A DNA stretch of 64,000 nt from Saliniramus sp050485405 (GTDB lineage Bacteria > Pseudomonadota > Alphaproteobacteria > Rhizobiales > Beijerinckiaceae), in assembly GCA_050485405.1 (NCBI GenBank), contig JBJHBI010000002.1, positions 88,143-152,142 of the forward strand, given 5' to 3'. Shown piece by piece: positions 44,897 to 53,960 of the stretch (the stretch's first letter is position 1; the number at the start of each line of letters is the position of its first letter). Position numbers and translations under genes: made by a program. Below the pieces are notes generated by a model, which worked only from the letters and a program-made list of their open reading frames with translations, did not search any database and had not been told where the DNA came from.

Positions 44897-45156
44897 GAGC
44901 TTCGTCCCATTGCAAGCTGTGTGAAAATCTGGGGCAGGGGATAGCAGGGTGCGGGCGTGGTCACAAGCGCGATCGCCCGGCGATGAGACGCCGCCCGATC
45001 GTCCGATCTGGTCTTTTCACGTCAGGACAACGTGTGTTTCGCAAAATTCATGTTTGCGCATGGCGGCGAAGTGCTTAAGGTTCAAGGGAGATTGTCCTGC
45101 GCCGACCTGTCCGGTGAGCCGGGTTCGCGCCGTGAGTAAAGAGACGTGACAACGCC

Positions 45157-45744
45157 ATGGCGACGGAAAAGCAGCCCATCATCATCAAGAAATACGCCAA
45201 TCGCCGCCTCTATCACACCGGGGCGTCCACCTATGTGACGCTGGAGGATCTCGGCGGCATGGTTAAGGCGGGGGAGGATTTCGTCGTCTACGACGCCAAA
45301 TCCGGCGAGGACATCACCCGCTCGGTGCTGACCCAGATCATCTTCGAGCAGGAAAACAAGGAAGGCGGCCAGAACCTTCTTCCTGTTGCCTTTCTGCGTC
45401 AGCTGATCCGCTTCTACGGCGACAGCATGCAGGCGATGGTGCCGAGCTATCTCGAACATTCCATGTCGCTCTTCACCCGCGAGCAGGAGAAGATCCGCGC
45501 GCAGATGAGCGAGACCTTCGGGCCGAAGGCCTTCATGGCGCTCGACGAGCAGGTTCGCACCAACATGCAGATGTTCACCGATGCGATGAAGGTCTTCACG
45601 CCCTTCGCGCACAAGGGTGGTTCCGACAAAGGCTCCGATGCCGGTTCCGGTGAGAGCGGCAAGAACGCGGAGGCCGACATAGACAGCCTCAAGGCGCAGA
45701 TGGCCGAGATGCAGGCGCGGCTGAACGATCTGGCCAAGAAGTAA
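45157..45744 (+). CDS. phaR: Polyhydroxyalkanoate synthesis regulator PhaR
   Basis: The 195-residue protein has the PhaR/PHB DNA-binding domain (IIIKKYANRRLYHTGASTYV, TLEDLGGMVKAGEDFVVYDA, SGEDITRSVLTQIIFEQE) and a C-terminal helix (DIDSLKAQMAEMQARLNDLA). PhaR represses phasin and polyhydroxybutyrate genes and senses polymer granules. It shows that the organism stores PHA. The stop codon lies in a tandem repeat (45742-45780). Confidence 0.95.
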   Translation: MATEKQPIIIKKYANRRLYHTGASTYVTLEDLGGMVKAGEDFVVYDAKSGEDITRSVLTQIIFEQENKEGGQNLLPVAFLRQLIRFYGDSMQAMVPSYLEHSMSLFTREQEKIRAQMSETFGPKAFMALDEQVRTNMQMFTDAMKVFTPFAHKGGSDKGSDAGSGESGKNAEADIDSLKAQMAEMQARLNDLAKK

Positions 45745-45780
45745 CGCGCCCGAAGTAACGCGCCCGAAATAACGGGCCCG
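45742..45780. repeat. Short tandem repeat across the phaR stop codon
   Basis: The 14-base unit TAACGCGCCCGAAG occurs at 45742-45755, again with one change at 45756-45769, and partly at 45770-45780. The first copy contains the phaR stop codon. Confidence 0.75.
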
Positions 45781-46005
45781 CCCGAGAAGCATCGTCGTCG
45801 TCACCGCCGGCTTCGCGCCACCGCGCGCCGACAAACCGTGCAGGGCGCAGGGTATCGCCTGTGCACGCAGCCCGAAAACACGGCATCTCGCTGCGTCACA
45901 ATGCACAATCCGTCGCGCTCGCCCCGATTCCGCTTTCATTCTGCGACAGAATCTGGCTGAATCAGGGAGTTGATGGCACGAAGTGTGGCGAGGAGGTGAG
46001 TAGGC

Positions 46006-47154
46006 GTGTCGGTCACGGATCAGGTATCGGTCCCGCATACGGCTTCTTCGGAAGCCGCTGGAACCGCCGAGTTGCGGCGAGGCGCCTTGCCGGCGCGCCG
46101 GCTGTTGATCGCCACCGATGCGTGGCATCCGCAGGTGAACGGCGTCGTGCGCTCCATCGAGCACATGGTCGCGCGGGCGGCGGAATTCGGCTTCGAGGCG
46201 ACTGTGCTCGAACCCGGCGCTTTCCGTAGCGTTCCGATGCCGACCTATCCCGAGATCCGCCTCGCACTTCCGCGTCCGTCGCGGATCTCGCGTTTCATCA
46301 CGCAGGCCCAGCCGCAATACATTCATATCGCTACGGAAGGTCCGATCGGCCTGATGGTGCGCCGCTACTGCCTCGCGCGCGGCCTCGCCTTCTCCACCGG
46401 CCTGCATACCCGTTTCCCGGAATATGCGGCTGCGCGTTTCCCGCTGTCCGAGCGCCCGCTCTATCGCATGCTGCGCTGGTTCCACGAGCCCGCCGATTGC
46501 GTCATGGTCGGCACGCAGACCATGCTCGACGAACTGGCCGCAAAGGGGTTCGACAATCTCGTGCTATGGCAGAAGGGCGTCGATTGCGCCCAGTTCCGGC
46601 CCCGCACCCGCAGCCGCCCTGACGGCGCGCCGCCGATCTACCTCACCGTCGCGCGGCTCGCGGTCGAGAAGAATCTCGAAGCCTTCCTCGCGCTCGATCT
46701 GCCCGGCCAGAAGATCGTCGTGGGGGACGGGCCCGATCGCGCTCGGCTCGAGGCGATCGACCCTTCCGCGCGCTTCCTCGGCAAGCTGACGGGGGAGGCG
46801 CTCGCCGAGATCTATCGCAGCGCCGACGTCTTCGTCTTCCCCAGCCTCACCGACACGTTCGGCATCGTCATGCTGGAAGCGCTCGCCTCGGGCGTTCCCG
46901 TCGCCGCCTATCCGGTGCCCGGGCCGCTCGACGTGCTCGGTGATTCCGGCGCCGGGGTGATGGATTGGGACCTGCGACACGCGATTCTCGCAGCGCAGGC
47001 GATCGACCCGGCGCTCTGTCGCGCCCATTCCGAGCAATTCGACTGGAGCGCAAGCGCGCGGCAATTCTACGATCATGTCCTCGCCCACGGCCTCGCACAG
47101 CGCAATGCGCGCGCCGATACGGGCGGGCCGATGCCGCTCGCGGCCAAGGCCTGA
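46006..47154 (+). CDS. Glycosyltransferase family 4 protein
   Basis: The 382-residue protein has the two-domain GT-B fold: an N-terminal acceptor part (LLIATDAWHPQVNGVVRSIE, FSTGLHTRFPEYAAARF) and a donor-binding part (LTVARLAVEKNLEAFLALDL, VFPSLTDTFGIVMLEALASG with the EX7E-type glutamates). It resembles the GT4 group that includes SqdX and digalactosyl-diacylglycerol or mannosyl transferases, so it may glycosylate a membrane lipid. GTG 46006 follows AGGAGG. It precedes the crcB pair by 13 bases. Confidence 0.85.
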   Translation: MSVTDQVSVPHTASSEAAGTAELRRGALPARRLLIATDAWHPQVNGVVRSIEHMVARAAEFGFEATVLEPGAFRSVPMPTYPEIRLALPRPSRISRFITQAQPQYIHIATEGPIGLMVRRYCLARGLAFSTGLHTRFPEYAAARFPLSERPLYRMLRWFHEPADCVMVGTQTMLDELAAKGFDNLVLWQKGVDCAQFRPRTRSRPDGAPPIYLTVARLAVEKNLEAFLALDLPGQKIVVGDGPDRARLEAIDPSARFLGKLTGEALAEIYRSADVFVFPSLTDTFGIVMLEALASGVPVAAYPVPGPLDVLGDSGAGVMDWDLRHAILAAQAIDPALCRAHSEQFDWSASARQFYDHVLAHGLAQRNARADTGGPMPLAAKA

Positions 47155-47167
47155 GCCGGGCGGCGTT

Positions 47168-47581
47168 GTGGGGGAATCGCTCGCGATCCTGGCGCTCGTC
47201 GCCATCGGCGGCGCGCTCGGCAGCGTCGCGCGGGTCGTGGTCGCGCAGGCGGTCACCATCCGCCTCGGTGATGCCTTTCCCTGGGGAACGCTCGTCGTCA
47301 ACGTGACCGGCGCGCTATTCATCGGCGCGATGCTGCCGCTGCTTGCGAGAATGGACGGCATCGTCGTCTCGGGCGCCGATTCCCGCGGCATCGCACTGCT
47401 GATCGTCGGGCTGGTCGGCAGCTACACCACCGTCTCCTCCTTCTCGCTCCAGACATTCGCGCTGATGGAAGAGGGCGCGTGGCGCGCGGCGATCGGGAAC
47501 GTCATCGGCTCGGTCCTTCTGTGCCTCGCCGCCGTCTTCGCCGCGTCGACGGTCGTCTCGGCCCTCCTGGGAGCGTCGTGA
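47168..47581 (+). CDS. crcB: CrcB/Fluc fluoride channel subunit 1
   Basis: The 137-residue protein has four membrane segments and the Fluc signature (IGGALGSVARVVVAQA, GTLVVNVTGALFIGAM, GLVGSYTTVSSFSLQTFAL). Fluc channels are antiparallel dimers that let fluoride leave the cell. The start is GTG 47168, which gives the family's usual N-terminus but has only a weak ribosome site; a longer frame overlaps the glycosyltransferase. Its stop overlaps the start of the second crcB by one base. Confidence 0.85.
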   Translation: MGESLAILALVAIGGALGSVARVVVAQAVTIRLGDAFPWGTLVVNVTGALFIGAMLPLLARMDGIVVSGADSRGIALLIVGLVGSYTTVSSFSLQTFALMEEGAWRAAIGNVIGSVLLCLAAVFAASTVVSALLGAS

Positions 47582-48021
47582 TGGCGCGGGGCGCGACCGA
47601 CAAGTCTCCTGCGCGATCGGGCTCTGCGGCGACATTGTTGCCCGTCGCGCTCGGCGGTGCGCTCGGCGCCTGCGCCCGCCATCTTCTCGGGCTCGCCATG
47701 ATCGCGATGTGGCCGGAGGCGGGGCTGCCGATCGGCACCTTCATCGCCAACTTTCTCGGCTCCTTCGCGATCGGTTTCGTCGCCGCGCTGATGCTGCGTG
47801 ACGGGCAATTCGGCGCGACCCCGGCCCGCCGGCAATTCCTCGTCGCGGGCTTTTGCGGCGGGTTCACCACCTTCTCGATCTTCTCGTTCGAGCTGCTCTA
47901 TTTCATCGAGACGGGCGCCCTCGCCATGGCCGGCGGCTACTTCGTTCTCTCGCTGGTGACGTGGCTCGCGGCAGTGGCGCTCGGCATGCATCTTGGCCGC
48001 AAAATCCGCTCCCGTTCCTGA
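47581..48021 (+). CDS. crcB: CrcB/Fluc fluoride channel subunit 2
   Basis: The 146-residue protein also has four membrane segments and the full motif set (LGGALGACARHLLGLA, GTFIANFLGSFAIGFV, GFCGGFTTFSIFSFELLY). Adjacent crcB pairs usually form heterodimers with fixed, opposite orientation of the two subunits. It overlaps crcB 1 by one base. No fluoride riboswitch was recognised upstream of the pair. Confidence 0.9.
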   Translation: MARGATDKSPARSGSAATLLPVALGGALGACARHLLGLAMIAMWPEAGLPIGTFIANFLGSFAIGFVAALMLRDGQFGATPARRQFLVAGFCGGFTTFSIFSFELLYFIETGALAMAGGYFVLSLVTWLAAVALGMHLGRKIRSRS

Positions 48022-48136
48022 TACCGAAGCGACAGCCACCCGGCCTTCGCCCGCGCCCCCTGCAATCGAACGGGGCGCGCTCGGGGCGCGGCTGCTAAGC
48101 CTTTGCTCGAATCGCGAGAGACGAGGGAGAGGGGCG

Positions 48137-49129
48137 ATGTGGGATTTTTCCATCGGGCGGACCATCAGCCTGCTGATCCGGACGATGCCGTTCATCCTGC
48201 TGCGCATGGCTGTCTATTTCGGCGTGGCAGTGGGATACGTGCTGATGACCGGTGCGGGCGCGGGTATCGGCTACGGGATCGGTGCGCTCGGCGATGCCGG
48301 CTTCCAGGCCGGCTCGACGGTCTGGGGCGGCGTGATCGGTTTCGGTTTCGTCGCGGTGATCATGTACTGGCTGCGCGAATATCTGCTCTACATGGTCAAG
48401 GCCGGCCATATCGCGGTGCTCGTGGAGCTCATCGACGAGCGTCCGATGCCGGAGGGGCGTTCGCAGATCGGGCATGCGCAGGCGATCGTGCGCGAGCGCT
48501 TCGCCGAGGCGAGCATCCTCTTCGCCGTCGACCAGCTGATCCGCGGCACGCTGCGTGCGGTGACGGGGCTGATCCGGGGCGTGTTCACGCTCCTGCCCAT
48601 TCCCGGCATGCGCCAGCTCATCACCATCCTGCGCGCCTTCCTGCGTGTCGCGGTCGGTTTCATCGACGAGGTGATCCTCGCCTACAATATCCGCACGCGC
48701 TCGACCAATCCGTGGCAATCGGCGCGCACGGCTCTGGTGCTCTACGGCCAGAATTACGGGCCGATGCTGCGCAACGCCGCCTGGATCACGCTGTTCGTCT
48801 ACGGTTTGTCGGGGCTGGTCTTCTTCGTGATGCTGGCCCCCGCCGCGCTCGTCGTGAACCTCATCCCCGGCGCCTGGTCGGCGGGCGGGTTCGTCTTCGC
48901 GATAATCTTCGCCTGGTCGGTGAAGGTCGCGATCCTCGAACCCTTCGCGATCACCTGCCTGATGCAGGTCTTCTTCCGCACGATCGACGGGCAGACGCCC
49001 AATCCGGAATGGGAGGCGCGGCTGGAGAGCATGTCGGGCAAGTTCCGCGAGCTCAAGGATCGCGCGGTCAGCTCCGGTGGCGAAGCCGGGACCGCACCGC
49101 CGCCCTCCGCGGCTGCGCCCGCGCCCTGA
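48137..49129 (+). CDS. Uncharacterised multi-pass membrane protein
   Basis: I do not recognise the 330-residue protein. About six membrane segments are seen (for example LLRMAVYFGVAVGYVLMTGA, GLSGLVFFVMLAPAALVVNL), a long middle part with amphipathic helices (RERFAEASILFAVDQLIRGT), and a Pro/Ala-rich C-terminal tail of about 25 residues that is probably cytoplasmic. A weak resemblance to proteins that fold as EI24/DUF4013-like membrane proteins is possible. ATG 48137 follows GGGAGAGGGGC. It lies 115 bases after the crcB pair. Confidence 0.7.
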   Translation: MWDFSIGRTISLLIRTMPFILLRMAVYFGVAVGYVLMTGAGAGIGYGIGALGDAGFQAGSTVWGGVIGFGFVAVIMYWLREYLLYMVKAGHIAVLVELIDERPMPEGRSQIGHAQAIVRERFAEASILFAVDQLIRGTLRAVTGLIRGVFTLLPIPGMRQLITILRAFLRVAVGFIDEVILAYNIRTRSTNPWQSARTALVLYGQNYGPMLRNAAWITLFVYGLSGLVFFVMLAPAALVVNLIPGAWSAGGFVFAIIFAWSVKVAILEPFAITCLMQVFFRTIDGQTPNPEWEARLESMSGKFRELKDRAVSSGGEAGTAPPPSAAAPAP

Positions 49130-49287
49130 TCCGGCTCATGCCGATAGTATCGCGGCGGCGCCATTGAACGATGGTGCCGCCGTTCACTTGATGCGCTCGT
49201 GGCAGATACTTGCGCAATATCAATGCCGATACCGCCCATATTGCCGACACTATCGGCAAACAGACTACCGGGCGGAGGAGGCGCATC

Positions 49288-50112
49288 ATGGCCTATAAAA
49301 ACATCCTCACCATCGTGACCCCCGAAGATGCGAGCGTCGCGGCTCCCGCCCTCGCATTGGCGAAACGCTGTGAAGCGGGTGTCACCGTTGCATCGGTCGC
49401 TGGCGGCGCGATGACACCCGCCTTCGCGACCGGGCATTTCTCCGGTCTCGCCATGACCAAAGCGACGGGTATCGCCAACAAACACGCGACCGAAGCCGCC
49501 GCCGCTTTCGAGCAGGCCGCGCAGGAGGCCGGCGTGGCGATCGAGGTCAGCATCGTCCAGGATCTGCTCGATCGTACCGGCGACCGCCTCAAGCAGCTCG
49601 CCCATGTCGCCGATCTGGTGGTGATGGCGCAGCCGGGCGAGGAGCCCGCTTTCGGCGAGGGTTACCTGCTCGACGCGCTGCTTTTCGGATCCGGACGCCC
49701 GATGTTGCTGACGCCGTCGGGGCAGGGAAGGGCGCTCTCGCTCGGAAAGGTCCTCGTCGCCTGGAACGACAGCGCGGCTGCGGCCCGGGCCGTGGGCGAC
49801 GCGCTCGCCCTGCTCCAACGCGCCGATGCGGTGGAGGTGGTCACGATCAGCGAGAACGGGGCCGATTTCGAAGCTTCCGCGAACGATCTCGTGCGGCATC
49901 TTCGAAAACACGGCGTTGCCGCCGCCCATCGCGGGCTCGACGGAACCGGGCGCGCCGTCGGCGAGGTGCTCGACGGGCATGTCCGGTCGAGTGGCGCGGA
50001 TCTGCTCGTGATGGGCGCCTATGGGCGCTCGCGCTTTCGCGAGTTCATCCTCGGAGGCGCGACCCGCGCGGTGCTCTCTCGGATGAGCGTACCGGTCTTC
50101 ATGGCGCATTGA
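49288..50112 (+). CDS. Universal stress protein (UspA family, tandem domains)
   Basis: The 274-residue protein consists of two Usp domains. The second keeps the ATP-binding pattern GAYGRSRFREFILGGATRAV; the first (residues 1-140) has lost it. Such double-domain proteins are common in alphaproteobacteria and are made in stationary phase or under stress; the exact role is not known. GGAGGAG precedes ATG 49288; the longer frame to 49210 is unsupported. It converges with the histidine kinase, nine bases apart. Confidence 0.9.
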   Translation: MAYKNILTIVTPEDASVAAPALALAKRCEAGVTVASVAGGAMTPAFATGHFSGLAMTKATGIANKHATEAAAAFEQAAQEAGVAIEVSIVQDLLDRTGDRLKQLAHVADLVVMAQPGEEPAFGEGYLLDALLFGSGRPMLLTPSGQGRALSLGKVLVAWNDSAAAARAVGDALALLQRADAVEVVTISENGADFEASANDLVRHLRKHGVAAAHRGLDGTGRAVGEVLDGHVRSSGADLLVMGAYGRSRFREFILGGATRAVLSRMSVPVFMAH

Positions 50113-50121
50113 GCGCCCGGC

Positions 50122-52254
50122 TCACTGCATGCCGCCGACGAGGCGGGCCGGGGCGTCTTCGAGGAGTTCCGAGAGATCGCGGATGTCGAAGGGCTTGGCG
50201 AGGAATCCGTCGAGCCCGGCTTCGCGCGCCGCATCCTCGTCCTCGCGCATGGCATTCGCTGTGAGCGCGATGATACGCCGGGGCGTGCGCCGGGTGAGCG
50301 TGCGCTCCAGATTGCGGATGCGCCGCGTCGCCTCCAGCCCGTCGAGGCCGGGCATGCGGATATCCATCAGCACGAGATCGTAATCGGGACGCAGGCCGGA
50401 AAACGAGGCCTCGGCCAGCGAGAAAGCCTCGTGCCCGTCCTTGGCCCAGTCGACCACGGCCCCGAGTCGCTCCAGCGTCTTCACGGCGAGCAGCGCGTTG
50501 ATCTCGTTATCCTCGGCGAGGAGGACGCGTTGCGTGCGCCCGTTATCGGGTTTGCGCGGGCGCTTCGGGCCAGCGCGAACCTGGTCCTGCCTGTGATCGA
50601 TTACCGGCGCCACCGGCTCCGTCAGTCGCGCATAGAGCGAGCGCGCGCGCAGTGGCTTGGTGAGATAGGCGTCGTAGCCCGCAGCGCTCGGGGAGCCGAG
50701 GTCGCGGCGCTCGAAGGGTGAGAGCAGGACGAGGCAGCGTTGCGCACCGGCCTCCCGAGCCGCCATGGCGATGTCGCGGGCGACATCGTCACCGAGCGCG
50801 CAATCGACCAGCAAGCCGGCAAAGGGGGTCGCGACATCCGACGCGGTGGCGATCTTGGCGAGCGCTTCGGTCTCGCTCGCCATGAGCACGACTTCGGCCC
50901 CGGCCTCGGTCAGCTTGCGGCGGATGAAGGGGGCCTCGAAGGGCGAGCGGGCGAGCACGAGATAGCGCTTGCCGTGCAGGTCCGGCAGTTCCGCGCGACC
51001 GTCCGCTTCGCCGTCGGCGGGGAGGGGGAGGGTGATGGTGAAGCGCGAGCCGGCATCCGGGCGGCTCTCCACGTCGATATCGCCCTGCATGCGCTCGACG
51101 ATCCGGCGGGTGATGGCGAGGCCGAGCCCCGTTCCGCCATGGCGTGTGGCATGGCCGCCATCGCCCTGCTCGAATTCCTCGAAGAGCGATGCGATGCGAT
51201 CGCGTGCGATGCCGGGGCCCGTATCGGATACGGCGATGACGAGGCCGCGTTCCGGGTCGAGATCGACCTCGATGCCGACACCCCCGATATCGGTGAATTT
51301 CACCGCATTGCCGGCGAGATTGACGAGAACCTGCCGCAGGCGATCGGCATCGCCGATGAGGCTCGCCGGGGTGCGCGCGGCGATATGACAGGCGATCTCG
51401 ATGCCCTTGCCCTGCGCACGCGGCGCCAGCAGTTCGACGACGCCCTCGACCACGGCGCGGATGTCGAAGGGCTTGCTCGCGATGTCGAGCTTGCCGGCTT
51501 CGATCTTGGAGAAGTCGAGGATCTCGTCGATCAAGGAAAGGAGCGCACCGCCGGAGGTCTTGACGGCGCGCAAGTAGTTGGTCTGCTCGGGATCGAGCTC
51601 GGTTTCGAGCAGAAGATCGGTCATCCCGATAATGCCGTTGAGCGGCGTGCGGAATTCGTGGCTGACGGTGGCGAGGAAGCGCGATTTCGCCTCGTTCGCC
51701 GCCTGAGCCCGGGTGCGCTCCTCGGCGAGCGCGCGTTCGGTGACGACGCGTTCGGTGATTTCGCGGCCCGCGCGCAGGATCTCGATGGCGCCGCCCGGCG
51801 CATGGACCGGCGTCTCGATCCAGGCGAACCAGCGCGGCTCGGGCTCACCGGTATCGATGGCCTCATCGACGAGCATCGCCCCGTCCTCGCGCCGACGCGT
51901 GTCGCCGGCCTCGACGACACGCGGGCAGGTGCGCGCGCCGATCAGCGTGTCGCGCGGGCGCCCGACGATCTCGGCGTAACGGTCGTTGGCGAAGGTGATG
52001 CGGCCGGACTTGTCGCGCTGGACGATGACGTCGAGCTGCGCTTCCACGAGGGAACGATAGAGCTCGCGGCTCTCTGCGAGAGACCAGGTCTCGTCCTGGA
52101 GCTTCTCGTTCTCGTCCTCGAGCCGGCGCGTATGCCGCTCGAGCCTGAAATAGGCCACCAGCAGCATCAGCGCCGATACCGTCCCGACGAGGCCGAGCCC
52201 CGCCACGACCGCCATCAGCCAGCCCGATGCGCTGTTCCAGAAATCGGCCACCAT
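50122..52254 (-). CDS. Hybrid sensor histidine kinase with PAS and two receiver domains
   Basis: The 710-residue protein has one membrane segment near the N-terminus (VVAGLGLVGTVSALMLLVAY), a coiled coil, a PAS domain (residues about 65-160), a dimerisation domain with H199 in ATVSHEFRTPLNGIIGMTDL, an ATPase domain (NLAGNAVKFTD, DTGPGI, RHGGTGLGLAI) and two C-terminal receiver domains. The first receiver (about 440-560) is degenerate; the second (about 590-705) has the phosphate-accepting Asp in DLVLMDIRMPGLDG. Most of the protein is cytoplasmic. ATG 52254 is preferred to TTG 52272. No response regulator gene is adjacent, so the partner is unknown. Confidence 0.92.
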   Translation of the reverse strand: MVADFWNSASGWLMAVVAGLGLVGTVSALMLLVAYFRLERHTRRLEDENEKLQDETWSLAESRELYRSLVEAQLDVIVQRDKSGRITFANDRYAEIVGRPRDTLIGARTCPRVVEAGDTRRREDGAMLVDEAIDTGEPEPRWFAWIETPVHAPGGAIEILRAGREITERVVTERALAEERTRAQAANEAKSRFLATVSHEFRTPLNGIIGMTDLLLETELDPEQTNYLRAVKTSGGALLSLIDEILDFSKIEAGKLDIASKPFDIRAVVEGVVELLAPRAQGKGIEIACHIAARTPASLIGDADRLRQVLVNLAGNAVKFTDIGGVGIEVDLDPERGLVIAVSDTGPGIARDRIASLFEEFEQGDGGHATRHGGTGLGLAITRRIVERMQGDIDVESRPDAGSRFTITLPLPADGEADGRAELPDLHGKRYLVLARSPFEAPFIRRKLTEAGAEVVLMASETEALAKIATASDVATPFAGLLVDCALGDDVARDIAMAAREAGAQRCLVLLSPFERRDLGSPSAAGYDAYLTKPLRARSLYARLTEPVAPVIDHRQDQVRAGPKRPRKPDNGRTQRVLLAEDNEINALLAVKTLERLGAVVDWAKDGHEAFSLAEASFSGLRPDYDLVLMDIRMPGLDGLEATRRIRNLERTLTRRTPRRIIALTANAMREDEDAAREAGLDGFLAKPFDIRDLSELLEDAPARLVGGMQ

Positions 52255-52402
52255 GCCGCCCCCGTCCTGCAATCCCTGTCATGCGCAAAGATGCACGAGA
52301 GGATTGAAGACCGGCTTGAGAAACATGGTTCTCCGTGCCTGAAGCGGATAGCTGCAATTGTTCGCAATTCGCCGGTCGCCATGGAGGCGACCGGATCGCA
52401 TC

Positions 52403-53534
52403 TCAGTCGATATCGGCGACCGCTTCGACCGCGCCGCCGGACACCCGCTGGGCGAGCGAGGCTTCCATGAACGGATCGAGCGCACCGTCGAGCACGTCGC
52501 CCGGGCTCGTCGATTGCTTGCCCGTGCGCAGATCCTTCACCAGCTGATAGGGCTGGAGCACGTAGGAGCGGATCTGGTGGCCCCAGCCGATCTCCGATTT
52601 GGAGGAGGCCTCGGCATTGGCCTTTTCCTCGCGCAGCTTCAGTTCGCGCTCGTAGAGCCGCGCGCGCAGCATGTCCCAGGCCTTGGCACGGTTTTTATGT
52701 TGCGAGCGCTCCTGTTGACAGGCCACGACGATCCCGGTCGGGATATGCGTGATGCGCACGGCGGAATCGGTGGTGTTGACGTGCTGACCGCCGGAGCCCG
52801 AGGCGCGATACGTGTCGATGCGGCAGTCGGATTCGGCCACTTCGATATCGATCTTGTCGTCGACCACCGGATAGACCCAGACCGAGGCGAAGCTGGTATG
52901 GCGGCGGGCGTTGGAATCGAAGGGCGAGATGCGCACGAGGCGGTGCACGCCCGATTCCGTCTTGGCCCAGCCATAGGCGTTGTGGCCCTTGACCATGAGC
53001 GTCGCGCTCTTGATGCCGGCCTCTTCGCCGTCGGAAACCTCGATCACCTCGACCTTGAAGCCGCGCTTCTCCGCCCAGCGGATATACATCCGCATGAGCA
53101 TCTGAGCCCAGTCCTGGCTCTCGGTGCCGCCGGCGCCGGAATGAACCTCGATGAAGGTGTCGTTCGAATCCGCCTCGCCGGAGAGCAGCGCCTCGATCTG
53201 GGCGCGCTCGGCCTCACCTTCGAGGCTGCGCAGGGCGTTCTCACCCTCGGTGACGGAATCCGCATCGCCCTCGGCCTCGCCGAGTTCGATCAGGGTGATG
53301 GCGTCTTCGAGCTCCTGTTCGAGGCGCTTGATCGTCTCGATCTGGTTTTCGAGCGAGGTGCGCTCGCGCATCAGCTTCTGCGCGGCCTCCGCATCGTTCC
53401 AGAAATCGGGATTCTCGGACAGGGCGTTCAGTTCGGCGAGACGGCGTTGGGCGTGATCCCAGTCAAAGATGCCTCCTCAGCAGCCCTATGGACTGCTTGG
53501 CGGTCTCGACCAATGCTTCGATTTCAGCGCGCAT
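52403..53534 (-). CDS. prfB: Peptide chain release factor 2 (with programmed +1 frameshift)
   Basis: RF2 ends translation at UGA and UAA. The first 23 codons (MRAEIEALVETAKQSIGLLR and three more) run from ATG 53534 to an in-frame TGA at 53465-53463. Slipping one base forward at CTT TGA C leads into DWDHAQRRLAELNALSENPD and the rest, giving 376 residues in total. The tripeptide anticodon region and the GGQ loop (YRASGSGGQHVNTTDSAVRI) are intact. The internal ATG at 53371, which would give only 322 residues, lacks the N-terminal domain and is not the true start. Confidence 0.93.
53462..53477 (-). promoter_or_regulatory. Programmed +1 frameshift site in prfB
   Basis: On the minus strand AGGAGG (53477-53472), then CAT, then CTT TGA C (53468-53462). 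This is the known RF2 autoregulatory site: an internal Shine-Dalgarno-like sequence three bases before the slippery CUU and a poorly read UGA. Low RF2 lets the ribosome slip and make more RF2. Confidence 0.92.
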
Positions 53535-53960
53535 GGTACTCGTGGTGATCCTTTTGCGAGACGTGAATCGGATCGCTGATCCGTGCCGCAGGCGATACCA
53601 GTTTGCGTGCGCGATTGCAAAGGGTCGCGGGGCACGCCGGCCTTTATCCTTGACAGGAAGCGCAAAATCGCAGATCGATCCGGGCGCTATCGCAACGCCG
53701 TTGCAGCGATCGGCAGATATCAGGAGTGCGTCGTGGCCGCGTTCGCCATGAAGATCATTGCAATGCCGATTCCGGAGGGCCGTAGCGGCTCTCGCGGGAC
53801 GGAAACGACGTGCTTCACGGGCACGCGCGTGAAAACGACGCGCTGATCGCTTCCTCGCCGTGGAGACCTCTCCCGCCCGGCGGGAGGAGCAGGCGGCAGG
53901 CCCGACGGGCCGCCGCACACCACCGAAGGGGAGAGCGTTTCTTTCAGGAGCTTGAAAACG
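53535..53960. other. Intergenic region upstream of prfB and asd (426 bases)
   Basis: No credible gene is seen. It should hold the divergent promoters of prfB and asd. Bases 53866-53938 form a palindromic element described separately. AGGAG at 53946-53950 is the ribosome site of asd. Confidence 0.4.
53866..53938. repeat. Palindromic element, REP/RIME-like, in the asd leader
   Basis: Two strong hairpins lie side by side: 53870-53886 (CTCCCGC/GCGGGAG with a three-base loop) and 53893-53916 (GCGGCaGGCCC/GGGCCGCCGC). The outer ends CTCTCCC (from 53868) and GGGAGAG (to about 53937) can also pair, so the whole can fold into a cross shape. Its form is that of the dispersed intergenic repeats of rhizobia, but one copy only is in this window. 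It could also act as an mRNA leader. Confidence 0.5.

Noticed and set aside
47155..47167. Fluoride riboswitch before crcB
   Set aside because: Only 13 bases separate crcB from the glycosyltransferase gene and no crcB-motif RNA could be recognised nearby.
53371..53371. Internal ATG as start of prfB
   Set aside because: It removes the N-terminal domain of RF2, while an intact frameshift site and leader frame lie upstream.
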